Shown here in pieces: positions 26,882 through 34,711 of a DNA stretch of 64,000 nucleotides. This DNA comes from Pyxidicoccus caerfyrddinensis (GTDB taxonomy: Bacteria > Myxococcota > Myxococcia > Myxococcales > Myxococcaceae): contig NZ_JAAIYA010000012.1 of the NCBI RefSeq assembly GCF_010894405.1, positions 321,444 through 385,443 on the forward strand, given 5' to 3'. Positions within the stretch are counted from its first letter, which is position 1; each line of letters starts with the position of its first letter. Position numbers and translations under genes: made by a program. The notes beneath the pieces were generated by a model. The model ran no database searches, was not told the DNA's origin, and saw only the letters and a program-made list of their open reading frames with translations.

Positions 26882-28015
26882 ATGGGGCGGGAGCCCCTCC
26901 GCCTGGTGCAGTTCACCCGGTCGTTCCACATTGGAGGGACGGAGGTGCAGGTGCTGGAGTTGCTGCGGGGGTTGCCCCCCAGCTACCGGCTCCAGGTCTC
27001 CGTGCTGGAGGACGCGGGGCCACTGATGGGCTCGCTCTGGAAGCTCGGCCACGCGCCGGAGGCCTTCCCGCTCAAGGGCTCTGTGGCGCAGCCCAACACC
27101 GCGTACCAGGTGTACCGGATGGCGCGCTGGCTGAAGCAGCACCGCGTGGAGCTGGTGCACGTGCACGACTTCTACTCCACGCTCATCGCCGTGCCGGCCG
27201 CGAAGCTCGCGGGGGCGAAGGTCATCGTCGGGCGGCTGGACTTGTCCCACTGGCAGGGAAGGGTGCGGCGCGCGGTGCACGCGCAGCTGACGCGGATGGC
27301 GGACCACGTCATCGCCAACGCGGAGGCCATCCGGAACATGCTGGTGTCCGAGGAGGGCCTGCCCGCCTCGCGCGTCTCCGTCATCCACAACGGCCTGGAC
27401 CTGCGGCGCTTCGACGCCCGCGTGCGCGAGGGCCTCAAGGGGCCCCTGCCGGACACGGGCGGCGCACCGGTGGTGGTGCACGTCGCCAACATGAACCACC
27501 CCGTGAAGCGGCAGGAGGACCTGCTGCTCGCGCTGGCCATGCTCCGCCACGGCGGCACGAAGCTGCACGCGTACCTCGTGGGGGACGGCCCGCGCCGGCC
27601 GCAATTGGAGAAGCTGGCCGTGGAGCTGGGCGTGACGGACACCGTCCACTTCCTCCGGCACCGCACCGACGTGCCGGCCATCTACGCGCGCGCCAACTTC
27701 GGCGTGCTGTGCTCCACCGCGGAGGGCATGTCCAACGCCGTCATGGAGGGCATGGCCTCCGGGCTGCCCATGGTGGTGACGCGCGTGGGCGGCAACACCG
27801 ACCTCGTCCAGGACGGCGTGCGCGGCCTCATCGTGCAACCCGAGCAGCCCTCCCAGCTCGCCCAGTCGTTTGCCCAGCTCCTCTCGAATCCAGAGAAGGC
27901 AAGAGCCATGGGCCGGGCCGCGCGGGACTTCGTGGCGAGGGAGTTGTCCCTGGACAAGATGATCCGGGTGCACGACGCGCTCTACCAGAAGGTGGCGCGC
28001 GGCACCGGCGCCTGA
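26882..28015 (+). CDS. GT4-family (GT-B) glycosyltransferase
   Basis: 377 residues. The ATG at 26882 is chosen because a GAGGAGG site lies five bases before it. N-terminal Rossmann half: QFTRSFHIGGTEVQVLELLRGL with the acceptor-side Gly-Gly loop. C-terminal half: VHVANMNHPVKRQEDLLLALAML, LVGDGPRRPQLEKLA and the nucleotide-sugar box AEGMSNAVMEGMASGLPMVVTRVGGN with the E-x7-E pattern. Together with the Wzy/WaaL-like gene upstream it suggests a small polysaccharide or lipopolysaccharide locus. Confidence 0.88.
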   Translation: MGREPLRLVQFTRSFHIGGTEVQVLELLRGLPPSYRLQVSVLEDAGPLMGSLWKLGHAPEAFPLKGSVAQPNTAYQVYRMARWLKQHRVELVHVHDFYSTLIAVPAAKLAGAKVIVGRLDLSHWQGRVRRAVHAQLTRMADHVIANAEAIRNMLVSEEGLPASRVSVIHNGLDLRRFDARVREGLKGPLPDTGGAPVVVHVANMNHPVKRQEDLLLALAMLRHGGTKLHAYLVGDGPRRPQLEKLAVELGVTDTVHFLRHRTDVPAIYARANFGVLCSTAEGMSNAVMEGMASGLPMVVTRVGGNTDLVQDGVRGLIVQPEQPSQLAQSFAQLLSNPEKARAMGRAARDFVARELSLDKMIRVHDALYQKVARGTGA

Positions 28016-28120
28016 GGCATGTCAGACCGGCGTGGATACTTCCGCACGCCGTCGACGAAATCGAAGGGCGGGCCCTACGTAGGAAGGAGGGAAGCCTCTC
28101 TCCTACATGAGGACCCACCC

Positions 28121-28810
28121 ATGCATCTCGCCCTCCTGGTCATCCTGGCTGCTGCCCCGGCAACACCCCAGACGTGGAAGTTTGAAACGGATGGCACTCC
28201 CGAGGTCCATATCTCCAATGTGGATGGCGCGGTTCGGGTGGATGCGGTAGACGGGAATAGCGTGGTATTTGAGGTAGTTCGGGAAGGCCCGGACTCGGCC
28301 CGGAACAAAACCGAGGTCGAAGTCGTCCAAGAAGGCGACGTGGTGAGGGCGCAGGTGTGCTGCGGGAAGTGCGAGGAGGAGCGGCACTCCTGCAAGGGCG
28401 ACCTGGGGAAGGTGCGGTTCGCGGTGAAGGTGCCCCGGAGCACGGAGCTTCACGTCAGTGTCGTGAACGCGACGGTGTCCGTGGCGGGTGTGACTGGGGA
28501 GCAGGAGATTTCGGCCGTCAACGGCCGTGTGGAAGTGAACGGCTCCGAGCGAAGGATTTCGGTCAGCGCCGTAGATGGTGAAGTGGTGTTGGCACCGCGG
28601 AAGGTCGTGACTACTTCTGTGAGCACCGTTTCAGGGGATATCCGGCTGAAGCTGCCGGCCAAGGCGGACGCGAAGGTGGAATTCAGCTCCGTCAGCGGAA
28701 GTTTCAATGGGAGTTCCGTCGCGCTCGGCTCGAAGGAAAAGAGCTACGGCGCCGGCTCCCAGGAAGTCGAGATCAGCACCGTGAGCGGCTCGCTCACGGT
28801 CCAGGAATAG
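28121..28810 (+). CDS. DUF4097-like secreted beta-helix/adhesin protein
   Basis: 229 residues with a signal peptide (MHLALLVILAAAPATPQ). The mature part is repetitive beta structure with Val/Ser-rich turns of the kind VHISNVDGAVRVDAVDG, VVNATVSVAGVTGEQEISAVNGRVEVNG, ISVSAVDGEV and VSTVSGDIRL. These resemble the DUF4097/DUF2807 putative adhesin fold. There is a Cys-Cys-x-x-Cys cluster (VCCGKCEEERHSC). A GAGGA site precedes the ATG. Its codon use is visibly less GC-rich (many GAA, AAT, TTT and GTA codons) than its neighbours, which suggests later acquisition. Confidence 0.75.
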   Translation: MHLALLVILAAAPATPQTWKFETDGTPEVHISNVDGAVRVDAVDGNSVVFEVVREGPDSARNKTEVEVVQEGDVVRAQVCCGKCEEERHSCKGDLGKVRFAVKVPRSTELHVSVVNATVSVAGVTGEQEISAVNGRVEVNGSERRISVSAVDGEVVLAPRKVVTTSVSTVSGDIRLKLPAKADAKVEFSSVSGSFNGSSVALGSKEKSYGAGSQEVEISTVSGSLTVQE

Positions 28811-28840
28811 CTTTCGAGGCCCGTCAAGCACTGGGCCCGG

Positions 28841-28886
28841 GGCGCTCGCCGGTGAAACTCCAAGGCGCCGGCGAGCGCTCATTTTT
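28841..28886 (+). terminator. Intrinsic terminator after the DUF4097-like gene
   Basis: GCGCTCGCCGG (28842-28852) pairs with CCGGCGAGCGC (28868-28878), an 11-base-pair stem with a 15-base loop, followed by TCATTTTTCG. The position is 30 bases past the stop. Confidence 0.75.
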
Positions 28887-28890
28887 CGCG

Positions 28891-28924
28891 AAGCCCCGGG
28901 TGGCCCTTCAGGCACCCGGGGCTT
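28891..28924 (-). terminator. Strong hairpin just past pyrD
   Basis: AAGCCCCGGGTG (28891-28902) pairs with CACCCGGGGCTT (28913-28924), 12 perfect base pairs. It lies between the convergent genes, three bases past the pyrD stop. No T-run is seen on the minus strand, so factor-assisted termination or RNA 3' protection is as likely as intrinsic termination. Confidence 0.55.
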
Positions 28925-28927
28925 CGT

Positions 28928-30034
28928 CTATGCGGCGGGCGGGGAGGCAGCCGCGCCGCTACCCCGGTGCTCGGCGCCAATGGCGTCCCGCACCTGGCTG
29001 AAGCCATCCCGGGCGAGCAGGGCGGCGAGGCCGGGGAGGATGCGGCCCACCATGCCGGGCCCCTCGTAGATGAAGCCCGTGTAGACCTGCACCACGGACG
29101 CACCGGCGCGCAGCTTCTCGTACACGTCCTCGGCGGTGAAGACGCCGCCCACGCCGATGATGGGCAGGGCGCCGCCGCTGCGCAGGTACGCGCGGCGGAT
29201 GACGGCGTTGGCCGGCTCGCGCACGGGCGCTCCGGACAGGCCGCCCGCCTCCTTCGCCAGCGGGTGCTCGAAGGGGCGGGCGATGGTGGTGTTGGTGGCG
29301 ATGATGCCCGCGAGGCCGCACGCGCGCACCACGTCCACCACCTCGTCCACGGCCTCGGGCGTGAGGTCCGGGGCAATCTTCAGGAACAGCGGCTTGCCGG
29401 GGGCCACCGAGGCCAGTCGCTCCTGCACCGCGCGCAGCAGGTGGCCCAGCTGCTCGGGCTCCTGCAGCTTGCGCAGGCCGGGCGTGTTGGGCGACGAGGC
29501 ATTCACCACCACGTAGTCGCCCAGCGGCGCGAGCGCGTCCACGCAGGCCACGTAGTCGTCCACCGCCTTCTCCAGCGGCGTGTCCTTGTTCTTGCCGATG
29601 TTGACGCCCAGCGGGCCGGGGCGCCACGTGAGCGCGCGCAGGCGCGTGGCGGCGTCCGTGGCGCCGTGGTTGTTGAAGCCCATGCGGTTGATGACGGCGC
29701 GGTGCTCCGGGAGGCGGAACAGGCGCGGCGTCGGGTTGCCGGGCTGGGGCCGGGGCGTGAGGGTGCCAATCTCCACCGCGGAGAAGCCGCAGGCGAAGAG
29801 GCCGTCCACCGCCTCGGCGTCCTTGTCCAGGCCGGCGGCCAGGGCCACGGGGTGGGCGAAGCGCAGGCCCGCGACGTCCACGGCCATGCCCGGCGTGGCG
29901 CCACGCAGCGCCTTCGCGCGCATGGATTCGCACAGGCCGTGGGCGCGGCCGAGCTGGTGCAGCCCGGCCATGCCCAGCCGGTGCGCGCGCTCCGCGGAGA
30001 GCTGGAAGAGGAGCGAGCGGGTGAGTCCGTACAT
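28928..30034 (-). CDS. pyrD: Dihydroorotate dehydrogenase, quinone-type (class 2)
   Basis: 368 residues. PyrD oxidises dihydroorotate to orotate in pyrimidine synthesis, using FMN and passing electrons to membrane quinone. Class-2 signs are the extra N-terminal helices (LTRSLLFQLSAERAHRLGMAGLHQ), PVALAAGLDKDAEAVDG, EIGTLTPRPQPGNPTPRLFRLPEHRAVINRMGFNN, VNASSPNTPGLRKLQ with the catalytic serine, and PIIGVGGVFTAEDVYEKLRAGASVVQVYTGFIYEGP. It starts nine bases after the upstream deaminase-like gene. A GTG two codons earlier is an alternative start. Confidence 0.95.
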   Translation of the reverse strand: MYGLTRSLLFQLSAERAHRLGMAGLHQLGRAHGLCESMRAKALRGATPGMAVDVAGLRFAHPVALAAGLDKDAEAVDGLFACGFSAVEIGTLTPRPQPGNPTPRLFRLPEHRAVINRMGFNNHGATDAATRLRALTWRPGPLGVNIGKNKDTPLEKAVDDYVACVDALAPLGDYVVVNASSPNTPGLRKLQEPEQLGHLLRAVQERLASVAPGKPLFLKIAPDLTPEAVDEVVDVVRACGLAGIIATNTTIARPFEHPLAKEAGGLSGAPVREPANAVIRRAYLRSGGALPIIGVGGVFTAEDVYEKLRAGASVVQVYTGFIYEGPGMVGRILPGLAALLARDGFSQVRDAIGAEHRGSGAAASPPAA

Positions 30035-30042
30035 GGGCACGC

Positions 30043-31038
30043 TCAGGCGGGGATGAACGAGGCCTGCCGGGCCCAGGCGAGCGTCTGGTCCACCTGCTCC
30101 GGCGTGAGGATGCCGTTCTGCTCGATGATTTCGATTTCCCGGCGCATGTCCGTCTCGAGCAGGTAGGGGCCGTCGGTGTTGATGGTGAACTTCACCTTGC
30201 GGTCCCAGAAGGTGCGGCAGATGTGGCGCAGCTCCTCCACGCCCTCCACCGCCTTGGTGTGCAGGTTGGACGTGGGGCACAGCTCCAGGACGATGTCGTT
30301 CTCCCGCAGCACCTTCATGGCGTGCTCGTCGTAGGCGGCGCGGATGCCATGGCCGATGCGGTGCGGCTTGAGCTTCTCCACCACGGACATGACGCCCTCG
30401 GCGCCGGTGCCGCGCGTCTCGCCGGTGTGCACGGTGCACTTGAGGCCGGCCTTGCGGGCGCGCGCGAAGAGGTCCTCGTACTCGGCCACGCGCTCGGGCT
30501 TGAGCTCCATGGCGTTGGTCTCCGTGCCGGCCAGGTCGATGCCGTACACGCCGCGGGTGCGGTACTTGATGGCCTTGTCCACGATGATGTTGTTGAGCTT
30601 GTGGTCGAACTCGCGGGCGAGGCAGAAGATGAGGCCCATCTTCACGCCGTACTCCAGCACCGCGCGGTCCATGCCGCGCAGCGCGGCGTGGATGATGTGG
30701 TCCAGGTCCAGCTCGGAGTTGAGGTTGCGCTTCATCGGGTTGAAGCGCAGCTCCATCTGCGTCACCCGGCTGCCGCGGTACTCCTTGCCGATGACCTCGT
30801 AGACGGAGCGCTCAATCGCGCTCGGCGACGACTGAATCTTCTCCGTCCAGGTGTGGAGGATCTTCAGGTAGTCGTCGAGGCTCCCGACCTTGCCGGGTCG
30901 GGAGGTGATGAGCTCCACGAAGTCGAAGTAGTTTTTGACGGGGAGCTTGAAGCCCTGCTGATGGGCGATGGACCAGAGGATGTGGGGCGCAACGGCGCCG
31001 CCCACATGGATGTGCAGGTCGATGAGTTCGCGTGCCAT
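30043..31038 (-). CDS. Adenosine-deaminase-superfamily enzyme, substrate uncertain
   Basis: 331 residues, an amidohydrolase TIM barrel. Metal and catalytic residues of adenosine deaminases are kept: His9 and His11 (DLHIHVGG), His204 and Glu207 (VHTGETRG), the histidine of HRIGHGIR and Asp289 (INTDGP). However, two residues that contact the nucleoside in mouse deaminase are glycine here: Asp19 corresponds to Gly13 and Asp296 to Gly290. The loop GIDLAGTE also carries Thr where Asp is usual. It therefore probably deaminates something other than plain adenosine, or binds it differently. It precedes pyrD, a pyrimidine gene, in the same operon. Confidence 0.85.
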   Translation of the reverse strand: MARELIDLHIHVGGAVAPHILWSIAHQQGFKLPVKNYFDFVELITSRPGKVGSLDDYLKILHTWTEKIQSSPSAIERSVYEVIGKEYRGSRVTQMELRFNPMKRNLNSELDLDHIIHAALRGMDRAVLEYGVKMGLIFCLAREFDHKLNNIIVDKAIKYRTRGVYGIDLAGTETNAMELKPERVAEYEDLFARARKAGLKCTVHTGETRGTGAEGVMSVVEKLKPHRIGHGIRAAYDEHAMKVLRENDIVLELCPTSNLHTKAVEGVEELRHICRTFWDRKVKFTINTDGPYLLETDMRREIEIIEQNGILTPEQVDQTLAWARQASFIPA

Positions 31039-31044
31039 GGCGGC

Positions 31045-31073
31045 ATGTATGCACAGTGCCGGGCGCGCGTAAA
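31045..31073 (-). promoter_or_regulatory. Candidate promoter of the deaminase-like gene
   Basis: On the minus strand TTTACG (31073-31068), 17 bases, then ATACAT (31050-31045), six bases before the ATG at 31038. This is another start where the -10 box nearly touches the start codon. Confidence 0.45.
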
Positions 31074-31075
31074 GG

Positions 31076-31783
31076 TTACCGCCGGAGCAGGACGTACACC
31101 GCCCCGGCGCCCCCGTCCTGCGGACGTGCGGTGGCGAACGCCAGCACCATGTTCCCCACGCGCTTCTGGGACAGCCAGGCGCGGACGCTCTCCTTGAGCA
31201 CGGGAATCTGGTCCTTGGAGTTCAACCCACGTCCGTGAACGATGAGCACACACCGCTTCTTGGCGCGGCGGCTGTCCGCCAGGAAACGCTCCACCGCGTC
31301 CCGGGCCGCCGCCTGCGTCATGCCGTGCAGGTCCAGCTGGCCCTGCACGGAGAAGTCGCCCCGGCGCAGCGAGCGCAGCAGGTTCCGGTCGATGCCCGGC
31401 CCCGCGCCCTCGAAGTATTCGTCGCCGCCGGTGATGTCGAAGTCACCCTGGCCCGCGACGAGCTCCGAGAGCTCGGCGAGCGCCTCTGCATTCTCGTCGA
31501 TGAGCTCGGGCAGGCGCGGGTTGGGCGCCGGGGCCTCGCCGCGGTGGGTGATCTGCTGCACGCCGTCCATGGCGGAATAGAAGAGGGCGGCCTCGTCGGC
31601 CTCGCTGAGCTTGGGGCCCTTCTTCGCCTTGGGAGGGGGCGGTGGGGCCTTGCGCTTCGCGGCCTCGGCGGCAGCGGCGGCGGCCTTGTCCTGGGCCTCC
31701 TTCTTCTCCTGGTCCTTCATCGCCTTGATGGCGGACTTGAAGGGGTTGTTGTGGAACGCCTCGTCCTTCTTCTTCTGGCTCAT
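31076..31783 (-). CDS. Smr-domain protein
   Basis: 235 residues. The N-terminal half is Lys/Glu/Ala/Pro-rich (coiled-coil-like, with KAPPPPPKAKKGPKLSEADEAALF). The C-terminal Smr domain contains LDLHGMTQAAARDAVERFL, VLIVHGRGLNSK and GAGAVYVLLRR. Smr domains are nucleases or nucleic-acid binders, best known at the end of MutS2. Free-standing versions often act in RNA quality control. It sits between the deaminase-like gene and a J-domain gene on the same strand. Confidence 0.88.
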   Translation of the reverse strand: MSQKKKDEAFHNNPFKSAIKAMKDQEKKEAQDKAAAAAAEAAKRKAPPPPPKAKKGPKLSEADEAALFYSAMDGVQQITHRGEAPAPNPRLPELIDENAEALAELSELVAGQGDFDITGGDEYFEGAGPGIDRNLLRSLRRGDFSVQGQLDLHGMTQAAARDAVERFLADSRRAKKRCVLIVHGRGLNSKDQIPVLKESVRAWLSQKRVGNMVLAFATARPQDGGAGAVYVLLRR

Positions 31784-31807
31784 GGGATTCCTGGGTTTAA
31801 CCCGGCG

Positions 31808-32620
31808 CTACAGTCCGCGCAGGCGCCGAATCTCTTCATAGGCGTCCCGGACCTCCTGGAAGCGGCGGGAGGCCTGCTCGGCGGCCCGCCTTCCGGCGTG
31901 GGAGGCCTTGTCGGGGTGGTGCTCGGCGGCGAGCTGCCGGAAGGCGCGCTTCACCTCCGCGTCTGTGGCCTCGGGGGTGAGGCCGAGCACGGCGTAGTGG
32001 TCGTCGCCTTCGCCCAGGTGCTGGGCGGCGATGGCCTGCTCGTCCTCCTCGGAGAGGTCCAGGCCCCGGGCCGCGCGGCGGAGCGCCTCGCGCTCGGAGC
32101 GCTGGAGGGCGCCGTCCACCAGCGCCACCTCGAAGAGGGCGTCGAGCAGCCGGTGGCGGTCGGCATGGGAAAGCTGCGCTCCGCAGGACTGCGCGGCGGC
32201 GTCCAGGTCCGGGGGGCGGTGGAGGAACTCCTTGAGGTGCCCGCGCACGAGCTGCAGGGACTCGGGGCCGTAGCCGAGGACGCTCTCGAAGTAGAGGCGC
32301 ACCTCGCGCACCTCCTCGCGGCGGACGTCACCGTCGGCGTGGGCCACCTCGATGAAGAGGGCGCAGAGGTCGCGGGTCAGCTCGTCGACGGGCGCCTCGT
32401 GATTGCCGTCCTCGGGGCGGCCCTCGTCGACGGTGCGCGGGGCGGGTGGGAGGAAGTCGGTGAGCACGTCCGACGTCTCGGTGAACTGGGAATGCTGCTC
32501 GTCGTGCCGGTGGCCGACGAAGCCTCCCAGGACGGCAAGGAGGACGATGGCGAGCGGGTGTCCGATGAGCAGGCCCACCGCCAGCCCGACAATCGCCCCC
32601 AGAACTTTTCCCGCGCCCAT
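31808..32620 (-). CDS. TerB/J-domain membrane cochaperone (DjlA-like)
   Basis: 270 residues from the ATG at 32620. One N-terminal membrane helix (about 5-30, VLGAIVGLAVGLLIGHPLAIVLLAVLGGFVG) is followed by a TerB-type helical domain (LCALFIEVAHADGDVRREEVREVRLYFE ... FEVALVDGALQRSEREALRRAA). A C-terminal J domain has the His-Pro-Asp motif (AEHHPDKASH). This is the layout of DjlA, which stimulates DnaK at the inner membrane. The longer frame to 32770 overlaps folD and is not used. It is divergent from folD. Confidence 0.85.
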   Translation of the reverse strand: MGAGKVLGAIVGLAVGLLIGHPLAIVLLAVLGGFVGHRHDEQHSQFTETSDVLTDFLPPAPRTVDEGRPEDGNHEAPVDELTRDLCALFIEVAHADGDVRREEVREVRLYFESVLGYGPESLQLVRGHLKEFLHRPPDLDAAAQSCGAQLSHADRHRLLDALFEVALVDGALQRSEREALRRAARGLDLSEEDEQAIAAQHLGEGDDHYAVLGLTPEATDAEVKRAFRQLAAEHHPDKASHAGRRAAEQASRRFQEVRDAYEEIRRLRGL

Positions 32621-32659
32621 GGCCGAGGTTTCGCTCCCTTTCCGCCGGGGAGTTTTGCA

Positions 32660-32675
32660 TAGAGTGCGCCGCATT
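32660..32675 (+). promoter_or_regulatory. Possible -10 region of folD
   Basis: TAGAGT at 32660-32665 is ten bases before the folD ATG. No convincing -35 box precedes it. It fits the short-leader pattern seen at other genes here. Confidence 0.25.
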
Positions 32676-33524
32676 ATGGCCCAGTTGATTGATGGCAAGG
32701 CAGTGGCGGCGCGGGTGCGGGCGGAGGTGAAGGCGGAGGTGGACCGGCTCAAGGCGGAGCGCGGCATCACCCCCGGGCTCGCCGTGGTGCGCGTGGGCGA
32801 GGACCCCGCGTCCCAGGTCTACGTCGGCGGGAAGAAGAAGGCCGCCGCGGAAGTGGGCTTCAACTCGTGGGAGCACCACCGCGACGCGAGCATCACCCAG
32901 GACGAGCTGCTCGCGCTGGTTCGGCAGCTCAACGACGACCCTGCGGTGCACGGCATCCTCGTGCAGCTGCCGCTGCCCAAGCACATCGACGCGGACGCCA
33001 TCATCTCTGCGGTGAAGCCGGAGAAGGACGCGGACGGCTTCCACCCGATGAACGCCGGCAACCTGCTGCTGGGCCGGCCCGCGACGCGCGCGTGCACGCC
33101 CTACGGCATCATGCGGCTGCTGGAGGAGATTGGCTGCGACCCGGCCGGCAAGCGCGCGGTGGTGGTGGGGCGCAGCAACATCGTCGGCAAGCCCATGGCG
33201 CTGATGCTGCTCCAGAAGAACGCCACGGTGACCATCGCCCACAGCAAGAGCGACGTGCGCCGCGAGGTGGAGGGCGCGGACATCGTCGTCGTGGCGGTGG
33301 GCGTGAAGGAGCTCGTCAAGGGCGAGTGGATCAAGCCCGGCGCGGTGGTCATCGACGTGGGCATGAACCGCCTGCCGGACGGCAAGCTGGTGGGCGACGT
33401 GGAGTTCGCGAAGGCCGCCGAGCGCGCCTCGTACATCACCCCCGTGCCGGGCGGCGTGGGGCCGATGACCATCGCCATGCTCATCCGCAACACGCTGGAA
33501 GCGGCCGAGCGCGGCGTGAAGTGA
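32676..33524 (+). CDS. folD: Bifunctional methylenetetrahydrofolate dehydrogenase/cyclohydrolase
   Basis: 282 residues. FolD interconverts methylene-, methenyl- and 10-formyl-tetrahydrofolate in the cytoplasm. The active-site lysine region is SQVYVGGKKKAAAEVG, followed by GILVQLPLPKHID, the P-loop-like GRSNIVGKPMALML for NADP binding, and TPVPGGVGPMTIAMLIRNT. In this window it links with metF and the glycine-cleavage genes in one-carbon metabolism, although they are in separate transcription units. Confidence 0.96.
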   Translation: MAQLIDGKAVAARVRAEVKAEVDRLKAERGITPGLAVVRVGEDPASQVYVGGKKKAAAEVGFNSWEHHRDASITQDELLALVRQLNDDPAVHGILVQLPLPKHIDADAIISAVKPEKDADGFHPMNAGNLLLGRPATRACTPYGIMRLLEEIGCDPAGKRAVVVGRSNIVGKPMALMLLQKNATVTIAHSKSDVRREVEGADIVVVAVGVKELVKGEWIKPGAVVIDVGMNRLPDGKLVGDVEFAKAAERASYITPVPGGVGPMTIAMLIRNTLEAAERGVK

Positions 33525-33545
33525 CGCCCCCGCGCCCGGGCGGAG

Positions 33546-34604
33546 CTACCCGCGCAGCCAGCGCTCCAGCTGGTTGCGCTTCTTCCCGCGCACGCTCGTG
33601 CCCAGGCTCAGCTGGTCGAAGTTCCACCGCGTGCGCAGCCGCTCGGCCGAGGCCGCGAGCCAGGCCGGGAAGGCGGACGGCACGCACGTGCCCAGCCCCA
33701 GGTCGTCGCAGTACACCTTGTCGCTGTTGAAGGACGTGCTTCGCGGGCGGAGCATGTCGGCGGGGTTGGACGCGGACAGGGAGACGTGGAACCACGTCGC
33801 CGAGCGGCTGTCGACGGACAGGTGCACCTGGTGCTGATAGGCCGGGGCTCCGTCGAACGCGGGCGACGAGATGTGGACCTGGAACCAGAAGGCGTCGGGC
33901 TCGCCGAAGCCCAGCTCCTTCGCGAGCCCGAGCGCGGGTGAGCGGGCCTGCCGCGCCTCGAACAACGCCTTCATGCGCGAGAACAGGTCCTCCATCACCG
34001 GCGTGGAGCGCGCATGGGTGCGCAGGTCCTGGAGCCGGTCCAGCTCCCAGTCCTGCTGCCGCACCGCGCGCTCGATGTGCGGGATGAGCGCATCGAGCGA
34101 CGCCTCCGAGCCGTCGGCGGCCAGCACCGCCAGGAGGTCCAGCGACACCTGCTCGCACGCCACGGCGGCCGTCTGCAGGGCCTGGAGGACGCGCGGCTGG
34201 TCCGCCAACGCCTGGAACTTCGCCCGCTTCTGCTTCGAGCCCCACGCGTACGTCGACTCCAGGCCGAGCAGCACCTGCAGCGCCTCGTCCCAGTCGGCGG
34301 CGAGCACTTCGTCCTTCGCGTCGCGCCGGACGTACTCGCGGATGATGAACGCGTGGGGCCTCCGGTCCGCCTCGAGCAGCGCCAGGCCGGCGCGGATGAC
34401 GGGCACCGGCAGGCGCCGGCACGTCCGCGCGAAGAGCCAGGTCGGGTGGTAGCTGTCGCCGATGAGCCCCACCGCGGCCCGGGCCGCCAGGGCGGGGTCC
34501 ACGTCGTCCGGGAGCAACTTGAGGACCTCCAGCAGGTTCGAGCGCTCGTGGTACGGGGTCCGGAGGACGGTCTCGATTTCCCGTAGGGTGGGGCGCTTGG
34601 GCAT
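33546..34604 (-). CDS. Conserved cytoplasmic protein, function unknown
   Basis: 352 residues from the ATG at 34604, which follows an AGGA site. No signal or membrane helix. The N-terminal two-thirds are mostly helical with hints of HEAT-like repeats (VDPALAARAAVGLIGD, VLQALQTAAVACEQVSLDLLAVLAAD). The C-terminal third has beta-rich, aromatic segments (DAFWFQVHISSPAFDGAPAYQHQ, SRSATWFHVSLSASNPA) and a very basic end (SVRGKKRNQLERWLRG). I do not recognise the family. Confidence 0.7.
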   Translation of the reverse strand: MPKRPTLREIETVLRTPYHERSNLLEVLKLLPDDVDPALAARAAVGLIGDSYHPTWLFARTCRRLPVPVIRAGLALLEADRRPHAFIIREYVRRDAKDEVLAADWDEALQVLLGLESTYAWGSKQKRAKFQALADQPRVLQALQTAAVACEQVSLDLLAVLAADGSEASLDALIPHIERAVRQQDWELDRLQDLRTHARSTPVMEDLFSRMKALFEARQARSPALGLAKELGFGEPDAFWFQVHISSPAFDGAPAYQHQVHLSVDSRSATWFHVSLSASNPADMLRPRSTSFNSDKVYCDDLGLGTCVPSAFPAWLAASAERLRTRWNFDQLSLGTSVRGKKRNQLERWLRG

Positions 34605-34711
34605 GGCCACGTCCTGGCGCGAGCTTCCGATAGCGGCGCCTGCCACGACTCGTACCCCAGGTCCGCGCGAATGGGAACCGAGCCGCGGTGCGAGTGGGGG
34701 GCAGCGGTGCA

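Noticed and set aside
24580..26931. 783-codon open frame on the minus strand
   Set aside because: Lies antisense to the DUF6178-like and polymerase genes and has the same antisense composition.
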